Below, in pieces: positions 20,717 through 31,480 of a stretch of 64,000 bases of DNA. Position numbers and translations under genes: made by a program. The notes under the pieces are model-generated. The model did not search any database and was not told where the DNA came from. It was given only the letters and a program-made list of their open reading frames with translations. The stretch lies in assembly GCF_905475395.1 (NCBI RefSeq), contig NC_058340.1, forward strand, positions 70,038,181 to 70,102,180, in the 5' to 3' direction. The DNA comes from Chrysoperla carnea. Its lineage: Eukaryota > Arthropoda > Insecta > Neuroptera > Chrysopidae. The number at the start of each line of letters is the position of its first letter. Positions within the stretch are counted from its first letter, which is position 1.

Positions 20717-22434
20717 GCAATGTCCTATTTAGATATTCTAAGTCTATTCGAAAAAATGACACAGAGCAGTCAAACTTATAACACCTTTTTTTTTTTTTTG
20801 CGCCGGGAGTTAATAAAAAGACGGGACCAAATTATGTTTTTTTAAACTAATATATTTAAAAACTTTTATTTACAATTAGAAATAATTTACTACTATTTCA
20901 TTGAAATTTTTAAACAATAATAAGAAATTATATTCTACCACAAAAAAAAAAATAACAATAAATTAATACCTGATACATTTCTGTTGAAAGCGGCGAAACT
21001 TTTTGGAAAATATTGCAAAGTTTTTATTTAACTATCGGATACGAATTCTAGAAGGTCGTCCAATGGAGTCATGCGTATTAATTAAATAATCAACATGTTA
21101 AGGTCATGTCTTGATGAAACAGAAATGATTTTGATACTTCGAATATTTCGTTATTAATCAAACAGTTTAGCCCAGAAAAAATTGATACTATCACTCAAAT
21201 AAGCGACAATTTTTTAATAATAGAAACTTCGATTTCGTGTTCTTTTAAACTAAATTAAGAGTGATTTTTTAAACATTCAATTAACTTAAGAGACAGTAAA
21301 AAAAATACTTTTTAAGATAATTCACAAGAAACAATAATGCAAATTAAGTTGACAGCCAACTTTAAGTTTGGTTCTACGAAAGATAAAGTAATAAAGAAGA
21401 CAATTTTTATCCTTACTTACGAATAAAACAATAACAAGAGAGACATAATTAAATTCTTACTTCACCAAAATAATGATTGAAACAGATTCTCAATTTAAAC
21501 AACGTCAAAACCATTTCTATCCCATATTTTGTAAATTAAACTGGATTACAGGGAACAAATTTAATAAAAAGCTTTTGAAGATTTTAAACTGATTAACATC
21601 AATAAGTATCTACCCGTAATTAACTTAAAATTCTGACAATCTTACAAAAGAATTTACTATATCTTGTACATACATGGTGTTGTAACGTTAAAAATATTAT
21701 CTGGAAAAATTCATTGTATTTATCATGGAGACTAGAGAAGGCTGTCGCAAATAAGGTATCAGTAGTGTTCCTTTTATCATCGGGATAATGAAGGGAGTGC
21801 AATGCACTTAGACCATTAAGTCCATGGACTGAGCGTCAAACGATTTAAAGTGTACCAACATCTAAGGTAATTGCTAGGGGTCAAATTCATCATGGCGCCG
21901 GTGTGGAAATGACAAAACAAAGTGTTGTTGTCATACTTGCCATTGCCGTAGATTCGTAAGAAAAAAAGTGATACGTGATAAGTATTTGTTTAGTCAAAAA
22001 TCGAAAAAGTTCAGTGAGATCACGATTTAAGATACGGCATACTAAAAGAGTACCAATTTTGTTACTTTTATCATTCTATAATGTTTTCTTTTCGAGACAC
22101 ATCAAACCAATCTGCACGAAAAATTGTGACCGCATGAGCAAATTATTGTTGATTTGCGAAATCTTAAGAAACACTGTATTCTAGAAATGCCTTGTTTTCG
22201 AGACTAGTAAAATCAGAGTGCTTTAAACGTGAATGGGTAAAATAAATATGAACAAGATATAGCGTAAATAAAAATTAAGTTAAATTTTCATTTTTAATGT
22301 TATTGTAATTTTTATGACGATCAGTGTACATTTTTAAGCTTAGTATTTGGCTTTCAACACAACATTTTAAAAATATAACAAGCTTTTTTCTTTTGAGGGG
22401 GGCGGAAGTGTCTAGCTTAAAAAAAAGGGAGGAT
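20717..22434. other. Intergenic region between DNAAF4 and the M3 peptidase gene
   Basis: AT-rich, with no supported gene and no strong repeat ends. Short open frames at 21620-21802 and 21975-22184 have no family resemblance. Confidence 0.5.
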
Positions 22435-25400
22435 CTAATTAACAACTGGAACATTATCAACTTTGACATCTTGCGTATGTTTCTTTAATCCTAAAATTCG
22501 CATTAACGCTTTTGGTGATGGATCTCTACCACGAAACCGACGAAATACTTGACTTGGATGACTCGCACCACCTAACGCTAAAAATGTATCACGAAAACGT
22601 TTACCAACCAATACAGTTTGTTTCTCATCGGTGTGCACTTCATGAAATGCACTATAAACATCAGCGGCCACTAATTGTGACCATATTTTACTATAATATG
22701 CGGCACCCCATTCCTCACTAAATATGGCAGAAAATTGACATACATGTGAATCTTTTTTATCCACTGGTAAAACATGATATGTTGGCCATAATTGTTTTAC
22801 AACATCTAACCAAAAATCTTTGCTCGTATGTAATTTTAAATCTAAATCCGCTAAATATAATTCGTTACACAGTTCCATTCCAGATAAATGTGAACGCATT
22901 TGAATTAAATTCGTAATAATTTCCTGTGGAATTTGTTGTTTATTTTGATAATGACTCGTCAAGGATTTCATTGTATTTACGTCATACAACCAGTGAGATA
23001 AAACGTGACCGCAAACATCGACAGCATCCCATTCAACATTCGATAAACCAGCTACTTCTGAATAATTTGCTCTGGTTAAAAGATGTTGAAGGGCGTGTCC
23101 AAATTTGAAAAACAATGTTTTCACTTCGTTAAAAGTTAACAACGATGGACGATCTTCACATGGTGATTGAAAGTTAAAAATAAGTGCAGCTAAAGGTTTA
23201 ATATCGGATAAATTCGATCGATTACGTATCCCAACCATGTAACCTATATCGTCATGTAATCGTAATTTTAACTGTTCCCGAGAATATGGATCAAAATAAA
23301 ATCCAGCAATTGGATTTGCAGTGTTTTCGTTATCAAATATATCGAAATATTTGACATCTGAATGCCATGTTGGAATCTTGGTACGTTCTTTGATTGTGAT
23401 ATCAAATAATTTTGTACATAATTCGAATAAACCGTTTAAGACCGTCGGTAGAGGGAAATATTCTTTAATTTTATCCTCGTTAAAATTGAATAGAACTTTT
23501 TCTTGCTGTTGTTTCCAATATGGAATATCCCAATGTTGTAATTGACTGTTGAAACCACCATTTGCACTGGCGAATTCTTTTAAATCGGCAAATTCTTGTT
23601 GTTGAGTTGGTTTTGCACGATCCAATAATGTTTGTAATGTTTTATGGACTTCATCGACGGATTCTAACATTTTCGTTTCCATTGACATTTGTACATAATT
23701 TTCATAACCTATTTTGAAGAGTAAAATAAAAATGATTTTAATATTCGTAGCCCAGTAATATGATAAATCGAAGTTTACGTTAAATCGTACCAGATTTTCA
23801 AGAGCAACCAATGAAATTGTAGAGTTTATCAAAATAAATCAATAAATAAAATATAAAAAGATTGCTAGCACCTGTGAATCAAGGAGTCGTCTATTCCTTC
23901 CTTGATAACAACCTATCACCCGAACGTGAGACGTCTTCGGATAATAGGTGGTACTTAAAGCAAATGAAGCTATATGATTCTGTCGAGATCAGACTCAACG
24001 CAGAAAGCTCACAGTTACGTTAGTAAAAAATAAATCATTAAATTTGAAAAAGGTGAAATTTATGTAAAAATATACTTAAATATTCTGATTTCGAGTCATA
24101 AAAGCACATTTTTCTTTTAAAATATTAAAATTAAAAATCGTAATTTTTAAACTGTATATCACGTGATCTAAAACGCGGGTAAGCCCTGCTGTGATGTCAT
24201 AGTGGTATGAGTCATAGACCATCAGTTAGTTCAGTGTAGACAGTTTTGTGGCTTTTTATTAACAAAATCAACATTTTGAAGTACTTTTCAAAAATAGTGG
24301 AATATCCTATTTCTCCTAGAATTGATGGATCCAATATTTTGAACCCAAACATTCTAAACCTGACTGCCTGCAGGTTTCTGCAAGTGAAAACAACATGCAT
24401 GGACGTTTAATCGTCCTTCATCTAGACCTTACAAGTGTGACCACAAGAGATCCCTAAGTAATGGATGTGATAGTTCAATCGCCAGTGCCCTGGAGAACAA
24501 CCTGTCACCCGGAGGCGAGACCTCACCGGATAAGAGATGCTTTTTTAAGCAGAAGAAGCTATAGAATTCTGTCGAGACCATAATTGTGTTAATTTTTTTA
24601 TCTTTTCTCATTTATTAAAAATACTGCCATTCAACACTTTCCGAACAACGTATTTTACCAATTAACTCAGTCAATTGTTTGTTTTCGCTTGTTTTTTTTT
24701 TTTTTTTAATATGAGAATACTAACCTAACAATGATGCAATATGATTACGTAAAAATCGAATCTCCTCAACGTTTGTCGAATTTTGTAAACTTTTATCAGC
24801 AAAACCAGAACAACGTCGAGTATACGCTTGCCATACATTCCAACGTAATTCCCGATCTGGGCAATGTTCCATAAATCCATTGAAAATATGCGGTTGTAAA
24901 GTAACTTTCCACGGTCCCTCCTCGATACGACAACTATCCACAGCCATTAATTTCAATAACTCCGTTGGGAAATCTTTAACTATTTCATAATCTCGTATTA
25001 CATAAGAAAATTGTTTTGTTGCCATATCTAATTTTCCTTTAAATATGCCACGCTCTTTATTTAATTTTTGTATGGTTTCCATATATTTGGAACGTTTCGT
25101 TCCACTTAAATTCAATCCATTTAATTTTCCCTCAACAGTGAATTTTTTCAATATACGTGATTGTTCTTCGGATAAATTTTTATTCTCGGTTCCAATATAC
25201 GTTTTACACGCTTCAAAAATTGGTTTACTATTGAATTTCGTACTACGAGCTTTTCTTGCACGATCATGAATTGTTAAGTACGATTTTGTTGGCATTAATG
25301 ATTGATTCCCTAAATATAAAGTTTTAGCTAAACCCCATGTTGTGTCTAAAGTGGTTCCAGCTACTTCAATTGGATCAATTACATTCTTAAATACTTCTGT

Positions 25401-26668
25401 GTCTGGTTTCGCTTCAACGGCCTTTTCAATTTCCCTAATTTTACTTTCAAAATCATTTGTTTGTTTAGCGATAGCTGCTACACACATTTCGATAGTTAAA
25501 TTACTAAATTCTGGTAATCCATTGGAATGTAACAATGGATTTTTATCTGGTAAATCTTCACCGATTTCAGGGACTCTGTAATTTAAATTGTAATAAGTTT
25601 TTTTTAACTATACTGAATATTATCAGGGTGGCGATCGAATTGTTTTTGATTTTAATTTTTTGGTGGGCAAACTTTTTATCTCCGATTTCGATAGAACTCA
25701 GTATTTAAGGTAATTTTGACCCAATAAGTACAAAAATCGGGTGCATTTGACGACTGGTCGAGTAGTTTTTGAGATACTCTCTAAAATCGATCCAAATATT
25801 GCGATATCTCTGAAACTCTGCAGCCAATCGAGAAATTAACCGGATTTTTGTACTTTTTGGGTTAAAATTACCCCTTCCACCGAGTTTCATCAAATTCCCA
25901 AACAAAAATTTTTTTTGCGATTTTCTCGATTTTTTCAAAGGGGTACAAAAAAAAATTACAAAAAAATCGAAAAATTTTTTGAATCTCTAATTTCGATAAA
26001 ACTCAGTATATAAGGTAATTTTCACCCAAAAAGTACAAAAATCGGGTGCATTTGATGACTGGTCGAATAGTATTTGAGATACGAGCTAAAATCGATCCAA
26101 ATATTGCGATATCTCAGAAACTCTGCATCCAATCATTAAATTAACCGGATTTTTATACTTTTTGGATCAAAATTACCCCTTCCACCGAGTTGCATCAAAG
26201 TTTTTTTTAACTATACTGAATATTATCATGGTGACGATCGAATTGTTCTTGAATTTTCTAAAATTATAGCAATAATTTAGTTTTTTTTCATGTATTAGGT
26301 CAGTACTATCGAAAAAATAAGTTCTCAACCTTGCTCAAATTGTGAAAAAATGTCACCAGCTCCCCTATCAGAATTAGGAATCATATATTCTGAAATTCTT
26401 CTATTCGAAAAGTACAGAATTGCCGATTAAACGATGCAAAATAAATACATTTCAAGATATAGTTAAAGATTAGACTTTCTGAATTAGAATTCTATAGAAT
26501 CAAAGTTTTTTTTAAATCAAATTCCCCGACTAATCCAAGTTTTTCAGATCGATCGCCACTCTATATTTTTAAAATAAAAACTTACAGCACAACGTAACTA
26601 GTTCGCACTTGGCTATTTAAAAACGGCTTCTTAAATAATATTCTTCTGCCATAATATGATAAAGCCAT
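22435..26668 (-). CDS. M3-family oligopeptidase A-like protein, predicted mitochondrial, active site lost
   Basis: Exons 26668-26586, 25575-24725, 23708-22435; phases 2 and 1 agree and junctions are GT/AG (735 residues). The first ~28 residues (ALSYYGRRILFKKPFLNSQ) are basic, hydroxylated and free of acids, as in a mitochondrial leader. The body follows oligopeptidase A throughout: FMEHCPDRELRWNVWQAY, LLGYENYVQMSMETKM, FDIFDNENTANPIAGFYFDP, and the C-terminal GGASHPSQVFRRFRGRDPSP. The zinc site HEFGH is replaced by FKFGH (residues 512-516; codons 23109-23095), and the third ligand Glu of WDAVE is Asp542. Only His516 remains. The reading frame is otherwise clean, so this looks like a pseudoenzyme rather than a decaying gene. 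Whether relatives in other insects share this loss I cannot check. Introns contain LINE-B fragments and R-A repeats. Confidence 0.88.
23870..24600. mobile_element. LINE-B fragments in intron 2 of the M3 gene
   Basis: Segments about AACAACCTATCACCCG/GAGACGTCTTCGGATAA (23905-24000) and AACAACCTGTCACCCGGAGG (24490-24590), with an interposed block TTTCTGCAAGTGAAAACAAC, match 33400-33640, 46475-46600 (reversed) and 62925-63180. The 62.8-63.4 kb copy encodes RNase H on the minus strand, which identifies the family. Here only short untranslatable pieces remain. Confidence 0.6.
24640..24705 (-). repeat. Short piece of the R-E associated repeat
   Basis: The reverse strand reads AAACAATTGACTGAGTTAAT, matching 4455-4480 and 10088-10115. 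It is followed on the plus strand by a poly-T run. Confidence 0.55.
25660..26195. repeat. Repeat R-A, two tandem units in intron 1 of the M3 gene
   Basis: AACTCAGTATTTAAGG at 25692 recurs as AACTCAGTATATAAGG near 25997, giving a ~304-bp period. Each unit has GGTAATTTT(G/C)ACCC facing GGGTCAAAATTACC about 150 bases later. Orientation is opposite to the copy at 8600. Confidence 0.8.
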
Positions 26669-27320
26669 TTTGTCATGAACTGATTAACAGCTTCACAATT
26701 TCATTAAAATATGTATAAAATGTTTATTTTAAATAGATATCATTTATTTTTAAAATGAATTGATTAATTTTATTTGAACATAACCTATAAATTACTTTTA
26801 TACAATCTCTGTCAAATAACTCTAAACTCGCGTTGATTCGATTTGTTGCTAACATCAGTGTACTTAAGCTAGAGGATTGCGCTCATGAAATATGGTACAA
26901 GGTGAACCAATAAAAAATATGTCCATATACAATCTGCATAACAATTTTTAGCTTTATAAATTCATTTAAATACCAAGGCAATCATAACTGAATCTTATTT
27001 ATTTATTGTATATACATAGATACATTATGTATATACATACTATACATACATAAGGGCTGACTGACCGGCCCTGTTATAATATTTATCTGACTGACTGTCA
27101 TAACTTTTATTTATATGCAATATGTGTAAGAATTTTCAGCTTTAATAAATTCATTAAATATCACGGAAATCATAACCATTTCGATAGCATATATCTGACC
27201 CCTGTTCTATCGTGCGCTTGACTGACCACCGTATGTATGTGTACACAACTACTATTACCATTCCCACAGATTATAATTTATTACATAAATAGATAGGCAA
27301 CTCTACTGTACATGAAATGA
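26669..27320. other. Intergenic region upstream of the M3 gene
   Basis: No gene seen. It contains an imperfect duplication: TTTTAGCTTTATAAATTCAT (26948) with AATCATAAC (26984) is echoed by TTTTCAGCTTTAATAAATTC (27135) with AATCATAACC (27168), and GACTGAC repeats near 27058, 27090 and 27224. TATGTATATACATAC runs are near 27028. Confidence 0.45.
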
Positions 27321-27497
27321 GATAAACCTTTTGAATGTGATTTTTGTGATAAAAAATTTACTCAAAAACATAATTTAGTTCAACATGAACGTACGCATTC
27401 AGGAGAAAAACCATTTTCGTGTGATGTTTATGATAAAATATTTACCCACAAACAAAGTTAGACTAATCACAAAAGAATACATTCTAAAACACAATAA
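27321..27497 (+). pseudogene. C2H2 zinc-finger gene fragment, broken
   Basis: The frame encodes one intact finger (FECDFCDKKFTQKHNLVQHE), the linker THSGEKPFSC, a second finger whose second cysteine is Tyr (GTTTAT where GTTTGT is expected), an in-frame TAG at 27459, then HKRIH and a terminal TAA at 27495. No start codon or upstream exon is evident. It resembles the finger gene at 881, so it is probably a decayed paralogue. Confidence 0.85.
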
Positions 27498-27693
27498 AAT
27501 TTTTATTTAAGGTTTTCTTGTTTTTTATTTCATTAAAATAATAAAAGTAAAAATTTTTGAGCAGCTGAGTTCCCTTACTGGAGCCTCAATAGATAATTTT
27601 TAATAAAATAATATTTTTGAAACCAGAAAATCCCTATCAGTCTAGTTGGGCTACCTGAAAATATAGCTAATTTATGAGAAAACTCCTTACAAG

Positions 27694-28065
27694 ATAATTT
27701 CAACGGCAAAGTGTAGAGAAAGTGATTACAAACACAGGGTAAAAGTTCAGGAGCTGAATGTTTACAGTAGCAGAAATGTTGGGGTTAAAAGGGGGTGAGC
27801 AATCAGTTTTTTGAGTTTTTCTCAGAAATTTCGAGGTTGTGTCAAAAAATGTTACATACAAAAGTTATAGATTTTTTAACTATCGAGAACTTTTCTATTT
27901 AACTTTTTCGATACAATAAATATTTACGCCTTAAATCTTAAAAAACCGATTGTTCACCCCTTTTAACCTTCACCTTTCTGCAACTGCAAACATTCAGCTA
28001 CTGAATTTTTCACCCTGAATTTTTAAACACTTTCTCTACCCTTTCCCGTTGAAATTACCGTAAAA
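27694..28065. mobile_element. MITE with long (~110 bp) inverted arms
   Basis: TAATTTCAACGGCAAAGTGT at 27695 and the following ~110 bases (GTAGAGAAAGTG, GGAGCTGAATGTTTACAGT, GGGGTTAAAAGGGGGTGAGC) are mirrored with ~80% identity by 27945-28065. The centre is unique AT-rich sequence. No coding content. Confidence 0.75.
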
Positions 28066-28077
28066 TATACGCACACA

Positions 28078-28172
28078 CTCAACATATTTCGCTTGAAGCA
28101 TTTTTATCGATAAGTTATTTTTCGAGTTTCAAGCATATGTGAGCTTAAAAAGCATATATGACCCTGTATATG
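28078..28172. repeat. Repeat R-D copy
   Basis: CATATTTCGCTTGAAGCATT...CATATGTGAGCTTAAAAAG... ending CCCTGTATA matches 48245-48335 in the same orientation. The CCCTGTATA end looks like the terminus of a TA-flanked DNA element. Confidence 0.65.
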
Positions 28173-28261
28173 AATTTGTGGGTAAAAAAATTAATGCAAC
28201 TTCTCTATTGAATGGAGTTGGGATAAAAACAATAATAAAATAAAATTTTCTAATATTTTTA

Positions 28262-30095
28262 TTACGTCTCATCAAATACAATTTTTTTACCCTGAAATTG
28301 AACAACTGATGGTTTCTGTACAAGTTTCGCTTGCCATGATGGATGTAAATTTTGTACTTCATCTATTATTGAATGTTTTTGTACATTTACTGGTTTATTA
28401 CTACTCTCTTTAGAAAATTTATTATTCGTCGTATCAATATTCATAAAACTAGATCGATTTGTTGAAATCTTATCGTAAAATTGTCTCTTCGTAACTTTTC
28501 CACCATTCTTTTGTAATTGTCTTCGTTGCTTACGATTTAAATTATCCGTGTACGTACGATTCTGTTGTTTGACAGTACTATCGTCTGGTGTCGTTTGAAC
28601 GATACTTAAATATTCATCTTGACCGTTTGACATTAAAAAGAATGGATCAACAGTTTTTTCCATAATTTGTTTATTTTCTTTAGGTTTTTTATTAATTTTA
28701 ATTTCATCTTTAAAAACATCCTCTTTGTCCCTTTGTTTTTTCTCCTTTTCTTTCTTTTTCTTTGATTTATTCGAAATTGTTTTATCATCTCTCTCATGTT
28801 GTCCATTAAATGATGTATTAAAACTTTCTTCTATTTCTGATTCTCCATTTTCTTTTACTTCATCACTAGAGACATTTTCTCTCTCATTTTGGATTTCCGT
28901 ATTTTCTTTCTTCTTCTTTAATTGTTTTGAATTTATTTTTTCATCTCTTTCTTTTTTCTTTGATTTAACGATTTCTATTTTTCCTTTCTTTACCAATTTC
29001 TCTTTCTTCGATTTATTCGAAACCATTTCTTTATCTTCGTTTGACATTAAAAAGAATGAATCTAAAGTTTCCGAGTTATTTTCTTTTATTTCACCATTAG
29101 AGGCATTTTCTCTCTCATTTTGGGTTTCCGTATTTTCTTTCTTTTTCTTTGAATTTATTTTTTCATCTCCTTCTTTTTTCTTTGATTTAACTATTTCTTT
29201 TTTACCTTGTTTTGTCAATTTCTTTTTCTTTGATTTATTCGAAATCATTTCTTCGTCTATCTCTTTCTCTTCGTCTTTGTTTGACATTAAAAAGAATGGA
29301 TCTAAAGTTTCCGAGTTATCATTTTCTTTTATTTCATCGCCAGAGGCATTTTCATCACTTTCTATATTCGTTTTTTCTTTTCTATTTAATTTGTTTGAAA
29401 TATTTTTTTCTTTTTTCTTTGATTTAACACCTTCCTGAGCTTCCTCACTTTTTAATTTCTTTTTCTTCGATTTATTCGAAACCACTTCTTCATCTTTCTC
29501 TGTTAGTGTTTCTTTTTCTTCATCTATTTCTATCTTCCTTTTCTTTGAATTATTCAAAACTCCTTCATCTTCCTTCTTTTTCGAACTTTTCTCATTACTT
29601 TTATTGATTTTTTTATTTTTTTTATTACGATTTTTATTACTTTTCACAAATTCAATAATCAATGATTCAGGATATTTTTCACGAATTTCCTTAATTTTTT
29701 CAGACACTTTACTAAATGTCATAACTTTAGCTAAAACACGATCTTTGATTGTAGAATTAATATCGCTGAGAATAATATTCGCTGTACGCTTTTCTAATAA
29801 AATATCTTTAGAAATGAGATCATTGTCGAATTTCTTCAAAGCTAACAATTCTTCAACTAATCTTTCTGCTTTCTTTTCGAATTTTTGCTTTAAACTTTCA
29901 TTACCTTTCTTATTTCGTAAATTTTTTACATTTTTTGTAAGTTTATGAAAAATGTGTACTTTAACTTGTCGTATAAGGTGTCTCATTAAAACAATCTGAA
30001 ATAAAATTAATGCAACTGTTGAATGAAAATTGTAAGGAAAAACTTTTATTTTCTAATCTTACATCATTGTTCAGTGCTAGTTTCTGCGAAACCAT
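28262..30095 (-). CDS. SRFBP1: SRFBP1/BUD22-like nucleolar protein
   Basis: Exons 30095-30063 and 29995-28262, phase 0, 588 residues. The N-terminus (VSQKLALNNDIVLMRHLIRQ, then VKVHIFHKLTKNVKNLRNKKG) aligns with the conserved start of SRFBP1, where the family has [20 protein letters not shown]-type sequence. The C-terminus has the BUD22 signature LHPSWQAKL...VVQFQGKKIVFDE. The middle ~380 residues are Lys/Glu/Ser/Asn-rich, disordered, with SNKSKKKK-type basic clusters likely to serve as nucleolar signals. A D(P/S)FFLMSN motif occurs three times, marking internal duplications. SRFBP1 binds serum response factor in mammals; the yeast relative Bud22 acts in 18S rRNA maturation, so ribosome biogenesis is the likelier ancestral role. 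The stop codon TAATAAA overlaps a poly(A) signal. It is divergent from the ALDH16A1-like gene, 1.4 kb apart. Confidence 0.9.
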
Positions 30096-30479
30096 CTTGT
30101 TCACTTTATTCCGACCCAATTCGGTCGGGTTTCTAGGTTTTTCTTTCACACTATCACAGTATCACATGCAAATCACACGTTTTTTTTTAACTTCAAATTT
30201 TTGACAGAAAAACATAACCACACTTAAATCATTTTAATCAAGTGTGTACCTAGGATTCAATAAAACACCTCATAAGGTTCAGAAGATTTGATCATGAAAA
30301 TCAAATGAAGATTAAATGAAACAAATTTTGTTGTAGGTTCGTGTTATTTTATATGAAAAACTTGCAGATACCCGCCCGCTTTGCTGGGCAATTTCTTCTT
30401 TGAAAACAAAGATTATCACGTTATATAGCCCTTAATTATCCTCCCTTTTGTTCACAATTTTATGGATTTTAATTGCAAA

Positions 30480-30835
30480 AAATCTTATTTCTCTCCAATT
30501 GCGATAAAACTCAGTATATAAGGTAATTTTGACCCAAAAAGTACAAAAATCGGGTGCATTTAATGACATGGTCGAATAGTTTTTGAGATACGGACTAAAA
30601 TCGATCAAAATATTGCGATATCTCTGAAACTCTGTATCCAATCGTTAAATTAACCGGATTTTTGTACTTTTTGGGTCAAAATTACCCCATCCACCGAGTT
30701 TCATCAAATTCCCAAACAAAAATTTTTTTTCTAATTTTCTCGATTTTTTCAAAGGGGTACCCCTTAAAAAAATTGCAAAAAATCGAAAAATTTTTGAATC
30801 TCCAATTTTGATAAGGTAATTTTGACCCAATATAT
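30480..30835. repeat. Repeat R-A copy
   Basis: Same unit and orientation as 25660-26195: GGTAATTTTGACCC at 30522 faces GGGTCAAAATTACC at 30674. A partial second unit follows to 30830. Confidence 0.8.
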
Positions 30836-31480
30836 CAGCAATCCAACGGAAAAACTGAAACATTGACTGCAAAATATGACTCTTCCTGACATCTAACGGC
30901 GGTGAAATAAAGTACATTATTGACTTGGCCAGACGCAAAAAATTTGGCAAACAAAAAATAGCTATTTTCGGAGATAATTGTTGATACTTGTGACATTATG
31001 GTGCTGAAATCTGAATTGGAAAACCCAATATAATGTTTATATTGGGTTCAGATGATGAATAACATGACCTAAATTATTTGAAATGACAGCTGTCAACATT
31101 TTGGATTTACTTGAGTTAGTTTGAATGCAACCATAAACTTGAAAAAGCTAAAAACAAAATTTTCTTTCTTTACCATTTTTCCTCATTTCAAATTAGAAAA
31201 TCCAGCCCCTAGCCCGCCAAATCATATTTTGTAAATTTCTGTGCCACGAATACTTTTCATCCCTTTATAGATTAAACAGGATTTTAGATAGGATTCAAAT
31301 AAATAACCTAGTGATTATTTTTTCGTATATTTTTAAGTCGATGAGTTATGAGAGGTTGTTGAATTGTTAGAAAGTTGTTATCTCTTAGTTTTTTTTTTTT
31401 TAATCAATTTAAAGATAAATTTTCAGAATAAAGATCATTTCTACACGTGATAAATAGAAGAAAATTATCGATTTCTTAAA
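30836..31480. other. Divergent intergenic region between SRFBP1 and ALDH16A1-like genes
   Basis: No supported gene. A small inverted repeat is at 31011-31050 (ACCCAATATAA / TTATATTGGGTT). Promoters of both genes should lie between 30100 and 31480, but I could not identify a TATA box or initiator with confidence. Confidence 0.45.

Noticed and set aside
28725-29438. 237-codon plus-strand frame rich in Phe/Ser/Leu
   Set aside because: It is the antisense of the Lys/Glu/Ser-rich region of the SRFBP1-like gene; codon mirror images of AAA/GAA explain its composition.
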